A stretch of 64,000 bases of DNA from Phascolarctobacterium_A sp902463975 (GTDB taxonomy: Bacteria > Bacillota > Negativicutes > Acidaminococcales > Acidaminococcaceae), in contig NZ_CABQHJ010000001.1 of the NCBI RefSeq assembly GCF_902463975.1, forward strand, positions 109,406 through 173,405, given 5' to 3'. The notes under the pieces are model-generated. The model saw only the letters and a list, made by a program, of their open reading frames with translations, was not told where the DNA came from and ran no database searches. The position numbers and the translations under genes were made by a program. Positions 17,878-27,512 of this stretch are shown piece by piece. Positions within the stretch are counted from its first letter, which is position 1, and the number at the start of each line of letters is the position of its first letter.

Positions 17878-20800
17878 TCAATTTTCCAATACAAGTTTAG
17901 GCAAGGTCTGCTCCAGCCAGGCCAGAGGCTCCTTCTTGGACGCCCCTATCCTGTATGTCAGCTGCTGCTCCTGCCCGTTTTTCAAAGCCATCGTCTTCGG
18001 ATGCTCCATCAGCAGCTTCAGAATAGCCTCTGGATTTACCTGCGCCTTTTCGCTAAACGTCAGACGAATAACACCCTGACGTACATTTACGCCACGGATT
18101 TTCAGCACGCGGCACAAGCCCTTAAGCGCTGCCAAACGCCAAAGCATTTCCACCTCCGGCGGCGGATTGCCGAAGCGATCAATAACTTCATCAAGCAAAT
18201 CATCGCGCTGCGAATATTCCAGCTCGCTGAAACGACGATAAAGCTCCATTTTATAGCGCGGATCTGGAATATAGCTGTCCGGAATATAAGCCTCTGCCTG
18301 AATTTCCAGCACCGGCTCCGGTTCCGGCTCAGCTGTCTTGCCATTTTTCAGACGCTCGATTGTTTTTTCCAACATCTCACAATAAGCAGCAAAACCGATA
18401 CCGGTAATGTGACCATGCTGCTGCGGGCCAAGCAGATTGCCGGCGCCACGGATTTCCAGGTCACGCATAGCAATCTTGAAGCCTGCGCCAAGCTCCGTAA
18501 AATCACGGATTGCCTGCAAACGTTTTTCAGCAATTTCACTCAGCGCCTTATTCGGCTGATAAACAAAATAAGCATAAGCCAGACGCGAGCTGCGTCCTAC
18601 ACGGCCACGCATCTGGTACAGCTGCGAAAGGCCAAAGTTATCAGCACCGTCAATAATTATCGTATTTGCCAAGGGTACATCCAGGCCATTTTCCACAATA
18701 GTAGTGCACAAAAGCACATCACAGCTGCCTTCGTAGAAGGAAAGCATAGCATCTTCCAATGCGTCCTCGCTCATCTGTCCGTGAGCAATTTTGATGCTGA
18801 TGCCAGGCACCAGACGGCGCAGCTTGGCAGACAACGATTCCAAAGCACTTACACGGTTGCTGATATAGTAAATCCTGCCACCGCGGCGCAGCTCGCGCTC
18901 CAGCGCTTCCTTAATCATGCCGTCATTATATTCGCTGACATACGTTTCCACGGGCAGACGGTCTTCCGGCGGTGATTCAATAACGCTCATATCACGGCCG
19001 TTGACCAGCGCCATGTGCAGGGTACGCGGGATAGGCGTCGCTGACAGTGACAGAACATCGATGCCAAGATGCCATTTTTTTATTTTTTCTTTTTGAGCAA
19101 CACCGAAGCGCTGCTCCTCATCAATAATCAACAGTCCTAAGCTGGGGAAATTCACATCAGGCTGCAGCAGGCGATGTGTGCCGATAAGAATATCAACTTT
19201 ACCATCGGCAACCTCCTGCAGAACAGTGCGCTGCTCCTTCGGCGTACAAAAACGGTTCAGCAAACGAACCTCTACCCCGAAATTGCGCACGCGCTCCTTG
19301 AACGTAAGATAATGCTGCTGTGCCAGCACAGTTGTCGGCGCCAGTACCGCCACCTGCTTGCCATCAAGCACAGCCTTAAAGGCAGCACGCAGTGCCACCT
19401 CAGTCTTACCATAACCGACATCACCGCACAGCAAACGCTCCATAGGCTGCGGCTTTTCCATATCAGCTTTGATTTCCGCAATCGCCTTCAGCTGGTCAGG
19501 CGTTTCCTCATAGGGAAACGCTGCTTCAAAGTCCTTTTGCAGCTGGCAATCTGGCGAAAAAGCATGGCCGGGCATGATCTGCCGCTGAGCGTACAAACGC
19601 AGCAGCTCCTCAGCCAGCTCTGTAATCGCTTTCGCCGCTTTAGCCGTAGTACGCTTCCAATCTGTACCGCCCATTTTGGAAAGACGCGGTACACTGCCTT
19701 CACTGCCGACATATTTATGCAGCATGCCAACTTGTTCCACTGGAACATACAGCTTATCATCACCGGCATAGGCCAAAAGCAGATAATCACGGTGGATACC
19801 GTCAAGAACAACGTTTTCTACGCCTATATAACGGCCAATGCCATGTACCTTATGAACAACATAATCGCCAGCCTTAATATCTGAAAAATACTGCAGCTGC
19901 TGCCCCTGGTTTTTGGTATGCAGACGTTTGCGCTTTTGCATGCCAAAAATATCATTTTCCGTCAGCAGCAGCCATTCTTCATCCCAAAAACGGAAGCCAT
20001 GATCCAGATCACCATAAGTAACATTGACTACTCCCGGCTCAAAGCTCTTTTGGGCAAAATGTCCCTTCAGCCCATAGTTATGCAGATTATCAGCAAAGCC
20101 GCGGGCCTTAACGCTGCTGGAAAGCATAATCAACGGTGTAATTCCCTCTGCCAACCAGCTCTGCAAATCTTCTACCAGCAAGTTGGTATTTTTATTATAG
20201 GGAGCTACTGCACGTACAGGTATATTCAACGTCGGCAGCTGCTGTAAATAGCTGTGTCCTAACGCCGATACCAGCATCACTCCATTAACAGCCAATTGTT
20301 CTATAATCTCCTGCTTGCCGAAAAGCTCGGCAGAATGCAGCTTATTTTCCTTATCAAGCTTTTCCAGCATGCTGAAAACATGCACCGGCTCATCAACAAC
20401 CACCAGCGTATCAGCAGCACAGTATTCGAAAATATCAGCATCATAGCTGAAGCTTTCATCCACCTTCAGCGGTGCAATCTTAACGCTGCGGAGAGTCTGC
20501 AGACTGCGCTGAGTATCAACATCAAAGCTGCGCATAGCGTCAAGCTCATTGTCAAACCATTCGATGCGTATAGGTGCGCTGGCGTTAATGGGGTACACGT
20601 CCAGAATATCGCCGCGTAAGCAGAACTGTCCCAAGGCATCAACCTGCTCCGTACGCTCATAGCCCAAATCAAGCAGCGCAGCAGCTATATTACGCTGTTC
20701 GTGCTCCTCGCCCACAGCTAGCTGCAGCGCCTTGCCGGACATACCGCTCGGACGCAGCTGCTTTTGCTGCAGCGCCTCCGCTGTGATAAAGACAATACCG

Positions 20801-21150
20801 CGCTCCTCGCCGCTCAAAAAGCGTAGTGCGGCAGCACGTCCTGCCTGCAGCTCCAGGCTCTGCGTATCCGCCTGCACACGCGGTAAGCTTACAGGATAAA
20901 GCTCCTGCATCGGTAACTCAGGGTACAGATAGTTCAGCTCGCGCCTGTAGGCACGGATTTCTTCGCGTGATGCAGTAATAAAGGCCATACTTCCCTTGCT
21001 GCCTGCAAGCTTGTCGATGGCAGCAAAAAAGACCGGCTTGCTGCTTCCAGCCAACCCGGTTAAAATACAGGCCTGTTTTTTCTTTTGATATTCGGCAGCC
21101 TGCTGTACTTCCTTAACAGCAGCAACCTTATTGACTAATAAAATTTCCAT
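17878..21150 (-). CDS. mfd: Transcription-repair coupling factor
   Basis: This SF2 translocase of about 1090 residues removes stalled RNA polymerase and recruits UvrA. It has an N-terminal UvrB-like region, a RNAP-interaction/CarD-like domain (GDYVVHKVHGIGRYIGVE near 440), a helicase core with GDVGYGKTEVALRAAF, DEEQRFG and SATPIPRTLH, QMRGRVGRS in motif VI, and a C-terminal TRCF domain. I start at the ATG giving MEILLVNK; a TTG two codons upstream is possible, and neither has a strong ribosome site. Confidence 0.97.
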   Translation of the reverse strand: MEILLVNKVAAVKEVQQAAEYQKKKQACILTGLAGSSKPVFFAAIDKLAGSKGSMAFITASREEIRAYRRELNYLYPELPMQELYPVSLPRVQADTQSLELQAGRAAALRFLSGEERGIVFITAEALQQKQLRPSGMSGKALQLAVGEEHEQRNIAAALLDLGYERTEQVDALGQFCLRGDILDVYPINASAPIRIEWFDNELDAMRSFDVDTQRSLQTLRSVKIAPLKVDESFSYDADIFEYCAADTLVVVDEPVHVFSMLEKLDKENKLHSAELFGKQEIIEQLAVNGVMLVSALGHSYLQQLPTLNIPVRAVAPYNKNTNLLVEDLQSWLAEGITPLIMLSSSVKARGFADNLHNYGLKGHFAQKSFEPGVVNVTYGDLDHGFRFWDEEWLLLTENDIFGMQKRKRLHTKNQGQQLQYFSDIKAGDYVVHKVHGIGRYIGVENVVLDGIHRDYLLLAYAGDDKLYVPVEQVGMLHKYVGSEGSVPRLSKMGGTDWKRTTAKAAKAITELAEELLRLYAQRQIMPGHAFSPDCQLQKDFEAAFPYEETPDQLKAIAEIKADMEKPQPMERLLCGDVGYGKTEVALRAAFKAVLDGKQVAVLAPTTVLAQQHYLTFKERVRNFGVEVRLLNRFCTPKEQRTVLQEVADGKVDILIGTHRLLQPDVNFPSLGLLIIDEEQRFGVAQKEKIKKWHLGIDVLSLSATPIPRTLHMALVNGRDMSVIESPPEDRLPVETYVSEYNDGMIKEALERELRRGGRIYYISNRVSALESLSAKLRRLVPGISIKIAHGQMSEDALEDAMLSFYEGSCDVLLCTTIVENGLDVPLANTIIIDGADNFGLSQLYQMRGRVGRSSRLAYAYFVYQPNKALSEIAEKRLQAIRDFTELGAGFKIAMRDLEIRGAGNLLGPQQHGHITGIGFAAYCEMLEKTIERLKNGKTAEPEPEPVLEIQAEAYIPDSYIPDPRYKMELYRRFSELEYSQRDDLLDEVIDRFGNPPPEVEMLWRLAALKGLCRVLKIRGVNVRQGVIRLTFSEKAQVNPEAILKLLMEHPKTMALKNGQEQQLTYRIGASKKEPLAWLEQTLPKLVLEN

Positions 21151-21170
21151 AGGCAATCTAATTGATAAAT

Positions 21171-21196
21171 AGGGCTGTTACAAACGTAACAGCCCT
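21171..21196 (-). terminator. Hairpin after glpX, before mfd
   Basis: AGGGCTGTTAC and GTAACAGCCCT form a perfect 11-bp stem on the minus strand, with a weak AT-rich tail (ATTTATC). It probably terminates glpX, but the poor U-tract could allow read-through into mfd. Confidence 0.6.
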
Positions 21197-21212
21197 ATAA
21201 CCGGTTTTAAAA

Positions 21213-22175
21213 TTAAAGCTTAACAGCAAGCACCTTGCGGTCCAGGCTGTGAATAGCATCAACAAAACGTACGGTGCCGGTTTTATAACGGGCAGAAATA
21301 GTATGGGTACGTACACCATCGCCGAAGTAACGCAGACCATTCAACATGTTGCAGTTGGTAATAGCGGTAGCAGTAAACATGCAGTCATCGCCTTTTACCA
21401 GGTCATCCAGAGTCAGCACCTTATTAACATCGGTGATACCCATTTGCAGGCAACGTTGAGCTTGAGCTTCATCTTCGGGGACCAGACGAGCTTGCATATC
21501 GCCGCCCAGGCATTTAACAGCAGCAGCACCCAGAACGCCTTCCGGAGCGCCACCCTTACCAACGTACATATGCACGCCGCTGCCTTCGATACAGCATTCA
21601 ACAATCGGGTTAACGTCGCCGTCAGTAATCAGGGAGATACGTGCGCCAGCCTTGCGGATTTCGTCCATCAGACCATAATGACGCTCGCGGTCCAGCAGAA
21701 CTACGTTCAGGTCGCTTACTTTACGGTCCATAGCCTTAGCAACACGTGCCAGGTTTTCGCTAATCGGTGCATTGATATCGATGCAGCCTTTAGCACGGGG
21801 GCCGACAGCGATTTTATCCATGTACATATCAGGAGCATGCAGCAGGCAACCACGCGGAGCGATAGCGATAACTGCGATAGCACCGTTTTGTCCTTTAGCA
21901 ACCAGGTTGGTACCTTCGATCGGGTCAACAGCAATATCAACCTCAGGTCCGCCAGCACCTACTTCTTCGCCGATATACAGCATCGGTGCTTCATCCATTT
22001 CGCCTTCGCCGATAACAACGGTACCTTTAATGTTTACGGTATCAAAGGCTGCACGCATAGCGTCAACAGCCAGGCCGTCAGCACCATTCTTATCGCCTCT
22101 GCCTACAAGATGACCGCAGGCAATAGCTGCCGCCTCGGTTACACGTACAAATTCCAAAGAAAGCTCTCTGTTCAT
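21213..22175 (-). CDS. glpX: Fructose-1,6-bisphosphatase class II
   Basis: This 320-residue enzyme dephosphorylates fructose 1,6-bisphosphate in gluconeogenesis. It belongs to the lithium-sensitive phosphatase fold: GEGEMDEAPML near residue 56 and VDPIEGTNL near 82 are the metal-binding motifs. Length and motifs match the GlpX family throughout. AAGGAG precedes the ATG, and a sigma70 promoter sits about 90 bases upstream. No other glycolytic gene is adjacent. Confidence 0.95.
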   Translation of the reverse strand: MNRELSLEFVRVTEAAAIACGHLVGRGDKNGADGLAVDAMRAAFDTVNIKGTVVIGEGEMDEAPMLYIGEEVGAGGPEVDIAVDPIEGTNLVAKGQNGAIAVIAIAPRGCLLHAPDMYMDKIAVGPRAKGCIDINAPISENLARVAKAMDRKVSDLNVVLLDRERHYGLMDEIRKAGARISLITDGDVNPIVECCIEGSGVHMYVGKGGAPEGVLGAAAVKCLGGDMQARLVPEDEAQAQRCLQMGITDVNKVLTLDDLVKGDDCMFTATAITNCNMLNGLRYFGDGVRTHTISARYKTGTVRFVDAIHSLDRKVLAVKL

Positions 22176-22261
22176 TCTTCACAACACTCCTTAATATAAA
22201 TTCAATATGGTAATAGCACTGCTTGCGCAGCACAAGAGAATTAACTCTATGTCCAACCTTT

Positions 22262-22290
22262 ATTATGACACGTTTATTCTGATTAATCAA
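22262..22290 (-). promoter_or_regulatory. Promoter for glpX
   Basis: On the minus strand TTGATT, a 17-base spacer and CATAAT lead into a leader of about 80 bases that contains a small CTGC-GCAA-GCAG hairpin. Confidence 0.5.
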
Positions 22291-22302
22291 TCTAAATTTT
22301 AT

Positions 22303-22854
22303 TTATAGCAGAAGCATCAGGCAAACCTGCCACGGTAAAATGAAGACGATATACAGTAAAAACAGGCTGAATACTACGGTTACGCCCGCGCGAAAGGCAT
22401 CAACAAGATATACAGCCTCCAGCGACCGCACCAGAAGATACAGCATCCACAGACAGCCGACGAGGAACAAGACGCCTAAAAGCGGTAAGCCGTTTAATCC
22501 CATCCTGCCTGCCAGCAAAGCTCCTGGTGTAAGCAAAAGAAACGGCAGCGTCGTATAGCCCAAAAGACAGATGAGTCCTACCGGATCACCAGCCAGCGCA
22601 CCGAAGGTTTCCATAATGCCATGCAGCAAAAAGCCATAAAGCGCTAAAGCGGTTCCCGCAATCAGCACCGTCGCAATAATAATAGCAAAACGCACCTCCA
22701 GCGGCTCCTCCAGCAGCCAGCAGTTCGTCGCTACGCCAAAAAAACTGAAGCTGAGGGTAAAGTAAAAAGCACTGCGCCAAAGAGAAGGCTGCTTAGCAAT
22801 CGCAGCCATGCCTGCACCAGGCTCAAAAAGTACCTCAAAGGTTTTGCGCCTCAT
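22303..22854 (-). CDS. Yip1-family membrane protein
   Basis: This 183-residue protein has about five hydrophobic segments. The cytoplasmic N-terminus KTFEVLFEPGAGMAAIAKQPSLWRSAFY is typical of bacterial Yip1-domain proteins (the Fxxxxxxp..g...l entry). Function is unknown; the family is linked to membrane organisation. It starts six bases after sppA and is probably cotranscribed with it, suggesting a membrane-related role. Confidence 0.7.
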   Translation of the reverse strand: MRRKTFEVLFEPGAGMAAIAKQPSLWRSAFYFTLSFSFFGVATNCWLLEEPLEVRFAIIIATVLIAGTALALYGFLLHGIMETFGALAGDPVGLICLLGYTTLPFLLLTPGALLAGRMGLNGLPLLGVLFLVGCLWMLYLLVRSLEAVYLVDAFRAGVTVVFSLFLLYIVFILPWQVCLMLLL

Positions 22855-22860
22855 AGCTCA

Positions 22861-23817
22861 TCACCTCGTCATACCGCCAGCCGGAGCACTGCCTTGCTGC
22901 AGGCTACCAGTCAGCTGGTTCACAAGCTCCGCTTTAATCAGCTCCGCAATATGAGCGCTGAGCAGAAACTCCCACGGCTGCTGTTTTTCCTTAGCCTTCA
23001 CCGGCGGCAAGCCGTCGGCCCCCGGCTTAATCTTGCCCAATTCACCCGCTGCGGCAATCGCATCGTAATAATCACCGATTTCATCTACCAGGCCCAGATT
23101 CTTAGCCTGCAGACCGGTATAAACACGGCCGTCAGCCAAGGATTTTACCTTGCTTTCTTCCATCTTGCGTCCTACGGCAACAGTTGTCACGAACTGCTCG
23201 TAGATTTCGTTGACGATGTTCTGCAAAATAGCCTGCTCCTCCGGTGTCATCGGTCTGTCACTGCTCATAATATCCTTATAGGGCCCGCTTTTAATCTTAT
23301 TGCTGGTGATGCCTATTTTCTTGAACAGCTCCTCCGTATTCATGTACGGCATATACACACCGATACTGCCGGTAAGCGTTGTAGCGTTGGCATAAACCTT
23401 ATCGCTGGCGCAGGCTGCAATCCAATAAGCAGCACTCGCACCGGTATTGCCCATAGTTGCAACTATCGGCTTTTTGGTTTTCTCCTTAAAGCGCTTCAGT
23501 TCACGTCCAACCTCTTCAGCAGCCGTAGCACTGCCGCCGCCGCTATCAATACGCAGCACCAAAGCCTTGACGCTGTCATCAGCAGATGCCTCGCGAATCT
23601 GCTTCATAATGCTGCCGCTCGTTACACCGTTAGTCTGACTGAAGATATTGTCCTTGCTGTCAGCACCGCTGATAATGGTACCGGAAATATTAATTACGGC
23701 CACGCGGTCAGGCACAGTAACGGATTTCTCATTGTTGTTATTGCCCTTGAGCAATGAAACAACAAAGCTCAGCACAGCCAAAAGCAGCACTGCGCTGATA
23801 AAAATTTTCTTAAGCAT
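22861..23817 (-). CDS. sppA: Signal peptide peptidase SppA
   Basis: This 318-residue membrane-anchored protease has one N-terminal helix (about 4-23) with the active domain outside. It is the short, single-domain gram-positive form. Ser128 in NTGASAAYW is the nucleophile and Lys181 in SGPYKDIM the likely general base of the Ser/Lys dyad; LRIDSGGGSATAAEEV near 88-103 is the conserved crotonase-like oxyanion region. It degrades leftover signal peptides. GGAGGAG precedes the ATG. Confidence 0.93.
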   Translation of the reverse strand: MLKKIFISAVLLLAVLSFVVSLLKGNNNNEKSVTVPDRVAVINISGTIISGADSKDNIFSQTNGVTSGSIMKQIREASADDSVKALVLRIDSGGGSATAAEEVGRELKRFKEKTKKPIVATMGNTGASAAYWIAACASDKVYANATTLTGSIGVYMPYMNTEELFKKIGITSNKIKSGPYKDIMSSDRPMTPEEQAILQNIVNEIYEQFVTTVAVGRKMEESKVKSLADGRVYTGLQAKNLGLVDEIGDYYDAIAAAGELGKIKPGADGLPPVKAKEKQQPWEFLLSAHIAELIKAELVNQLTGSLQQGSAPAGGMTR

Positions 23818-23860
23818 TTAGTCACTCTCCTCCCTAATAAACTTATCGTCTGACACAAGC

Positions 23861-23919
23861 AAAAACTCCCCTCAGGCGAATGACTTACGGCAATTGCGCC
23901 TAAGGTGCCAAAGGGGAGT
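23861..23919 (-). terminator. Terminator-like two-part hairpin between pyrG and sppA
   Basis: On the minus strand ACTCCCC pairs with GGGGAGT and TTAGGCG pairs with CGCCTGA, with TTTGGCACC bulged between them, then TTTTTGC. It may end the pyrG transcript. Two AGGTG elements upstream can pair with the bulged GCACCT, so it may also act as an attenuator for sppA. Confidence 0.6.
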
Positions 23920-24007
23920 ATTCTTATTTTGTCACAGCTGAGGCCAAAGCAGCATAGCGACTTCACCTAGAGAAAAGCTGAAGCACCTGACATTTTAAGC
24001 TCAACCT

Positions 24008-25633
24008 TTATTGATGGTGCTTTACAGCTGCACCTACAAAATCTCTGAACAACGGATGTGGATTTGTCGGACGTGATTTGAATTCCGGATGGAACTGCGC
24101 ACCGAGAAACCAGGGATGCTCGCTCTCAGGCAATTCCACAATCTCTACCAGGCGGCCATTAGGCAGTGTGCCGCCAAGAACTAAGCCCTTGTCCACAATT
24201 TTCTCACGGAAAGCATTGTTGAACTCATAACGATGACGATGACGTTCATAAATCAGCTCTGCATTGTAAGCCTTGCTGGTCAAAGTATCAGGATAAACCT
24301 TACACGGATACAGGCCAAGACGCATTGTACCGCCCAAATCCTCAACATCAATCTGTTCCGGCATCAAATCGATAACAGGATGCGCACTGTTCGGATTGAA
24401 CTCCGAGCTGTTGGCATCAGCCATACCGCAAACGTGACGCGCAAATTCAATTACTGCACACTGCATGCCCAGGCAGATACCGAAGAACGGGATTTTATGC
24501 TCACGTGCATATTGAATAGCTTTAATCTTGCCTTCGATACCACGGTTGCCGAAGCCGCCAGGTACCAGAATGCCGTCAACGCCGGCCATCACCTTATCCA
24601 TATCCGTATCATCTGCTTCAATTTCTTCAGCATTCACCCAATGGATATCAAGTTCAGCTTCATTGGCAACTGCTGCATGACGCAAAGATTCGGTAATAGA
24701 AATATAGGCATCCTGCAAAGCAACATATTTGCCGACTACCGCAATAGTTACCTTCTTGTCATATTTTTTCAGGATACGGGCCACCATATCATGCCAGCCC
24801 TGCATATCCTTCGGCTTATCCTCCATTGCCAGCTTGCGCAAAACAATAGTATCAAGTCCCTGCTCCTCCATGAGCATCGGTACTTCGTAAATGCTTCTTG
24901 CGGTAAGGTTTTGGATAACTGCGTCCGGATCAACGTCGCAGAACATAGCCATTTTTTCGCGCATTTCCTTGGAAATAGGCTTTTCACTGCGGCAAACGAT
25001 AATATCAGGAGAAATACCGATGCTGCGCAGCTCTTTGACACTGTGCTGAGTCGGTTTGGTTTTCAGCTCACCTGCTGCAGAAATATACGGTACCAGCGTA
25101 ACGTGAATATAAAGCACATCGTTCTTGCCGACATCCTTTTTTACCTGACGGATGGCTTCCAAAAACGGCAGGCTTTCAATATCACCTACAGTACCGCCGA
25201 TTTCCGTAATAACAAAATCAGCATTATCCTGCTGGCCGACGCGGAAAACGCGCTCCTTGATTTCATTCGTAATATGCGGAATAACCTGTACAGTACCGCC
25301 AAGATAATCGCCACGGCGTTCTTTATTTATTACACTCTGGTAAATCTTGCCTGTGGTCGTATTGGAGTTTTTGGACAGGTTGATATCAATAAAGCGTTCG
25401 TAATGTCCCAGGTCAAGGTCAGTTTCCGCACCATCATCAGTTACAAAAACCTCGCCATGCTGATACGGGCTCATTGTGCCCGGGTCAATATTGATATACG
25501 GGTCGAACTTCTGGATAGTAACCCTATAGCCGCGGCTTTTCAGCAAACGTCCCAAAGACGCAGCAGTGATGCCCTTGCCCAAAGAAGAAACAACGCCGCC
25601 TGTCACAAAAATGTACTTGGTATTAGTAGTCAT
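24008..25633 (-). CDS. pyrG: CTP synthase
   Basis: This 541-residue enzyme aminates UTP to CTP using glutamine. The N-terminal synthetase domain shows KYIFVTGGVVSSLGKGITAASLG (P-loop) and DPYINIDPGTM. The C-terminal class I glutamine amidotransferase domain shows PGGFGNRGIEGK, the nucleophile motif FGICLGMQ (Cys near 383) and the FHPEF His/Glu pair. GAGGGGG precedes the ATG. It lies next to argS as in Bacillus, but no rpoE gene for the polymerase delta subunit is present between them. Confidence 0.97.
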   Translation of the reverse strand: MTTNTKYIFVTGGVVSSLGKGITAASLGRLLKSRGYRVTIQKFDPYINIDPGTMSPYQHGEVFVTDDGAETDLDLGHYERFIDINLSKNSNTTTGKIYQSVINKERRGDYLGGTVQVIPHITNEIKERVFRVGQQDNADFVITEIGGTVGDIESLPFLEAIRQVKKDVGKNDVLYIHVTLVPYISAAGELKTKPTQHSVKELRSIGISPDIIVCRSEKPISKEMREKMAMFCDVDPDAVIQNLTARSIYEVPMLMEEQGLDTIVLRKLAMEDKPKDMQGWHDMVARILKKYDKKVTIAVVGKYVALQDAYISITESLRHAAVANEAELDIHWVNAEEIEADDTDMDKVMAGVDGILVPGGFGNRGIEGKIKAIQYAREHKIPFFGICLGMQCAVIEFARHVCGMADANSSEFNPNSAHPVIDLMPEQIDVEDLGGTMRLGLYPCKVYPDTLTSKAYNAELIYERHRHRYEFNNAFREKIVDKGLVLGGTLPNGRLVEIVELPESEHPWFLGAQFHPEFKSRPTNPHPLFRDFVGAAVKHHQ

Positions 25634-25705
25634 GATTTTTAACCCCCTCAGATTTCATAAAATGCTACAACGCAATAAAAATATTAAATTGTATCTAAAC
25701 TCACT

Positions 25706-25740
25706 GCAGGCGGCAAAGCCTCAAGGACTCTGCCACCTGC
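25706..25740 (-). terminator. Hairpin after argS
   Basis: GCAGG.GGCA pairs with TGCC.CCTGC on the minus strand. No clear T-run follows, so termination is uncertain and read-through into pyrG is possible. Confidence 0.4.
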
Positions 25741-25756
25741 AAAAGAATTTCTTAAA

Positions 25757-27481
25757 TTACATTCTTTCCGGAGCAGAAACGCCCAGAATACCTAAAGCAT
25801 GACGGATGGTGTGACCAACTGCCTTCACCAAAGCAATACGGGCTTGTTGTAAGTCTGTATCTACGCCCAGAATACGGCATTGGTTATAGAAGGAGTGGAA
25901 CAGAGTTGCCAGCTCGTAGGTATAGGTTGCCACATGATGTACAGCGCGTTCGCGGGCTGCACGGGCAAGCAGTTCCGGATATTCGCCCAGCTTTTTAACC
26001 AGCGCCAGCTCTTCGGGAGCCTGCAAAGTATCCAGCTTCAGCTCGTCTAAAGCTACAGCCTCAATGCCTGCTTCGGCAAGCTGACGGGCAATGCTGCAGA
26101 TACGTGCATGCGCATATTGGATATAATAAACCGGGTTCTCATTGGATTTTTCGGTAGCCAGAGTCATATCAAAATCCAGCTGGCTGTCTAAGGAGCGCAT
26201 GCAGAAGAAGTAACGCGCTGCATCAACGCCAACCTCATCCATCAGCTCGCGCAGAGTGATGGTTTCGCCGGTACGCTTGGAAAGCTTAACGATATCGCCG
26301 TTGCGGTACAGACGTACCATTTGCAGCAGCAGCACCTCCAGCTTATCAGCCTCAAAGCCCAAAGCACTTACAGCAGCCTTCACGCGGGCAATATAACCAT
26401 GGTGGTCAGCGCCCCACAGGTTGATGATGCGGTCGAAGCCACGCTCGAATTTGTTGCGGTGATAAGCGATATCGGCAGCAAAGTAGGTGGACACGCCGTT
26501 GTCACGGATAACAACGCGGTCCTTGTCATCGCCGTAAGCGGTGGAATTAAACCATTTTGCGCCGTCCTTTTCATAAACGCAGCCTTTTTCCTCAAGGAAT
26601 TTGCAAGCATCACGGATTTTATCGGCATCATGCAGGGATTGCTCGCTGAACCATACATCGAAGGTTACGCCAAAAGCTTCCAGATCTTCTTTCAGGCCTG
26701 CCAGCTTTTCTTTATAAGCGATTTCCAGGAATTTAGCCAGACGCTCTTTTTCCTCTAAAGCAACAAATTCCTTGCCATAGATACGGATAATGCGCTGAGC
26801 GGTTTCAATTATATCATAGCCATGGTAGCCGTTTTCCGGGAAAGGAATGCCGGTCGGCATTTCGTCCAGCTGCTTAACGGTCAGGTCAGCAGGAACGCCG
26901 CCCATTTCCTCCAGCTTCAGCAGCTGCAGGTAACGTGCATTAACGGAGTTTGCCAGATTGTTCATCTGGTTGCCGGCGTCATTGATATAATATTCGCTTT
27001 CAACATCATAGCCTGCAGCACGCAGCAGGTTAACCATAGCACTGCCGACTGCGGCGCCGCGGGCATGGCCTACATGCAGCGGGCCAGTTGGATTAGCACT
27101 TACATATTCAACCTGAACGCGGCCCAAGCCGTTAGCAGGCAGATTGCCGTAGTTTTCACCGGCAGCCAGAATGCCTGCCAGCAAATCAGCAGTCCAATTC
27201 TGTTTCAGATAGAAATTGATGAAGCCGGGGCCGGCAATTTCCATTTTATCTACGGAAGCACAGTCCAGATTATCTACAACAGCCTGTGCAATCTGACGCG
27301 GTGCGCAATGCAGGCTGCGGGCAGACTGCATTGCAAAGTTAGTTGCAAAATCGCCGAATTCCTTTTGCGGCGGAACCTCCAGCATAACCTCGGGCAAAGT
27401 ACCCGGTTTCAAAGTGCCATTATCGATAGCTTTTTGCGCTGCATCTTTAATAGCAGCGGCTAATAAATCCTTTATATCCAA
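25757..27481 (-). CDS. argS: Arginyl-tRNA synthetase
   Basis: This 574-residue class I synthetase charges tRNA-Arg. ANPTGPLHVGHARGAAVGSA near 130 is the HIGH region, and KLSKRTGETITL in the catalytic domain replaces the KMSKS loop. A DALR anticodon-binding domain ends the protein (FHSFYNQCRILG, LVKAVGHTIRHALGILGV). The start is a TTG with AAGGAGAG ten bases upstream. The DUF1846 gene is 31 bases upstream, in the same direction. Confidence 0.96.
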   Translation of the reverse strand: MDIKDLLAAAIKDAAQKAIDNGTLKPGTLPEVMLEVPPQKEFGDFATNFAMQSARSLHCAPRQIAQAVVDNLDCASVDKMEIAGPGFINFYLKQNWTADLLAGILAAGENYGNLPANGLGRVQVEYVSANPTGPLHVGHARGAAVGSAMVNLLRAAGYDVESEYYINDAGNQMNNLANSVNARYLQLLKLEEMGGVPADLTVKQLDEMPTGIPFPENGYHGYDIIETAQRIIRIYGKEFVALEEKERLAKFLEIAYKEKLAGLKEDLEAFGVTFDVWFSEQSLHDADKIRDACKFLEEKGCVYEKDGAKWFNSTAYGDDKDRVVIRDNGVSTYFAADIAYHRNKFERGFDRIINLWGADHHGYIARVKAAVSALGFEADKLEVLLLQMVRLYRNGDIVKLSKRTGETITLRELMDEVGVDAARYFFCMRSLDSQLDFDMTLATEKSNENPVYYIQYAHARICSIARQLAEAGIEAVALDELKLDTLQAPEELALVKKLGEYPELLARAARERAVHHVATYTYELATLFHSFYNQCRILGVDTDLQQARIALVKAVGHTIRHALGILGVSAPERM

Positions 27482-27512
27482 AGCAAAATCTCTCCTTCTC
27501 TTTCTTTATTGC

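Noticed and set aside
23861..24000. Lysine, M-box or ZTP riboswitch before sppA
   Set aside because: None of the invariant sequence blocks matches, so only a generic attenuator is proposed.
24233..25642. 469-residue open frame antisense to pyrG
   Set aside because: A shadow of a well-recognised gene, with no ribosome site or family motifs.
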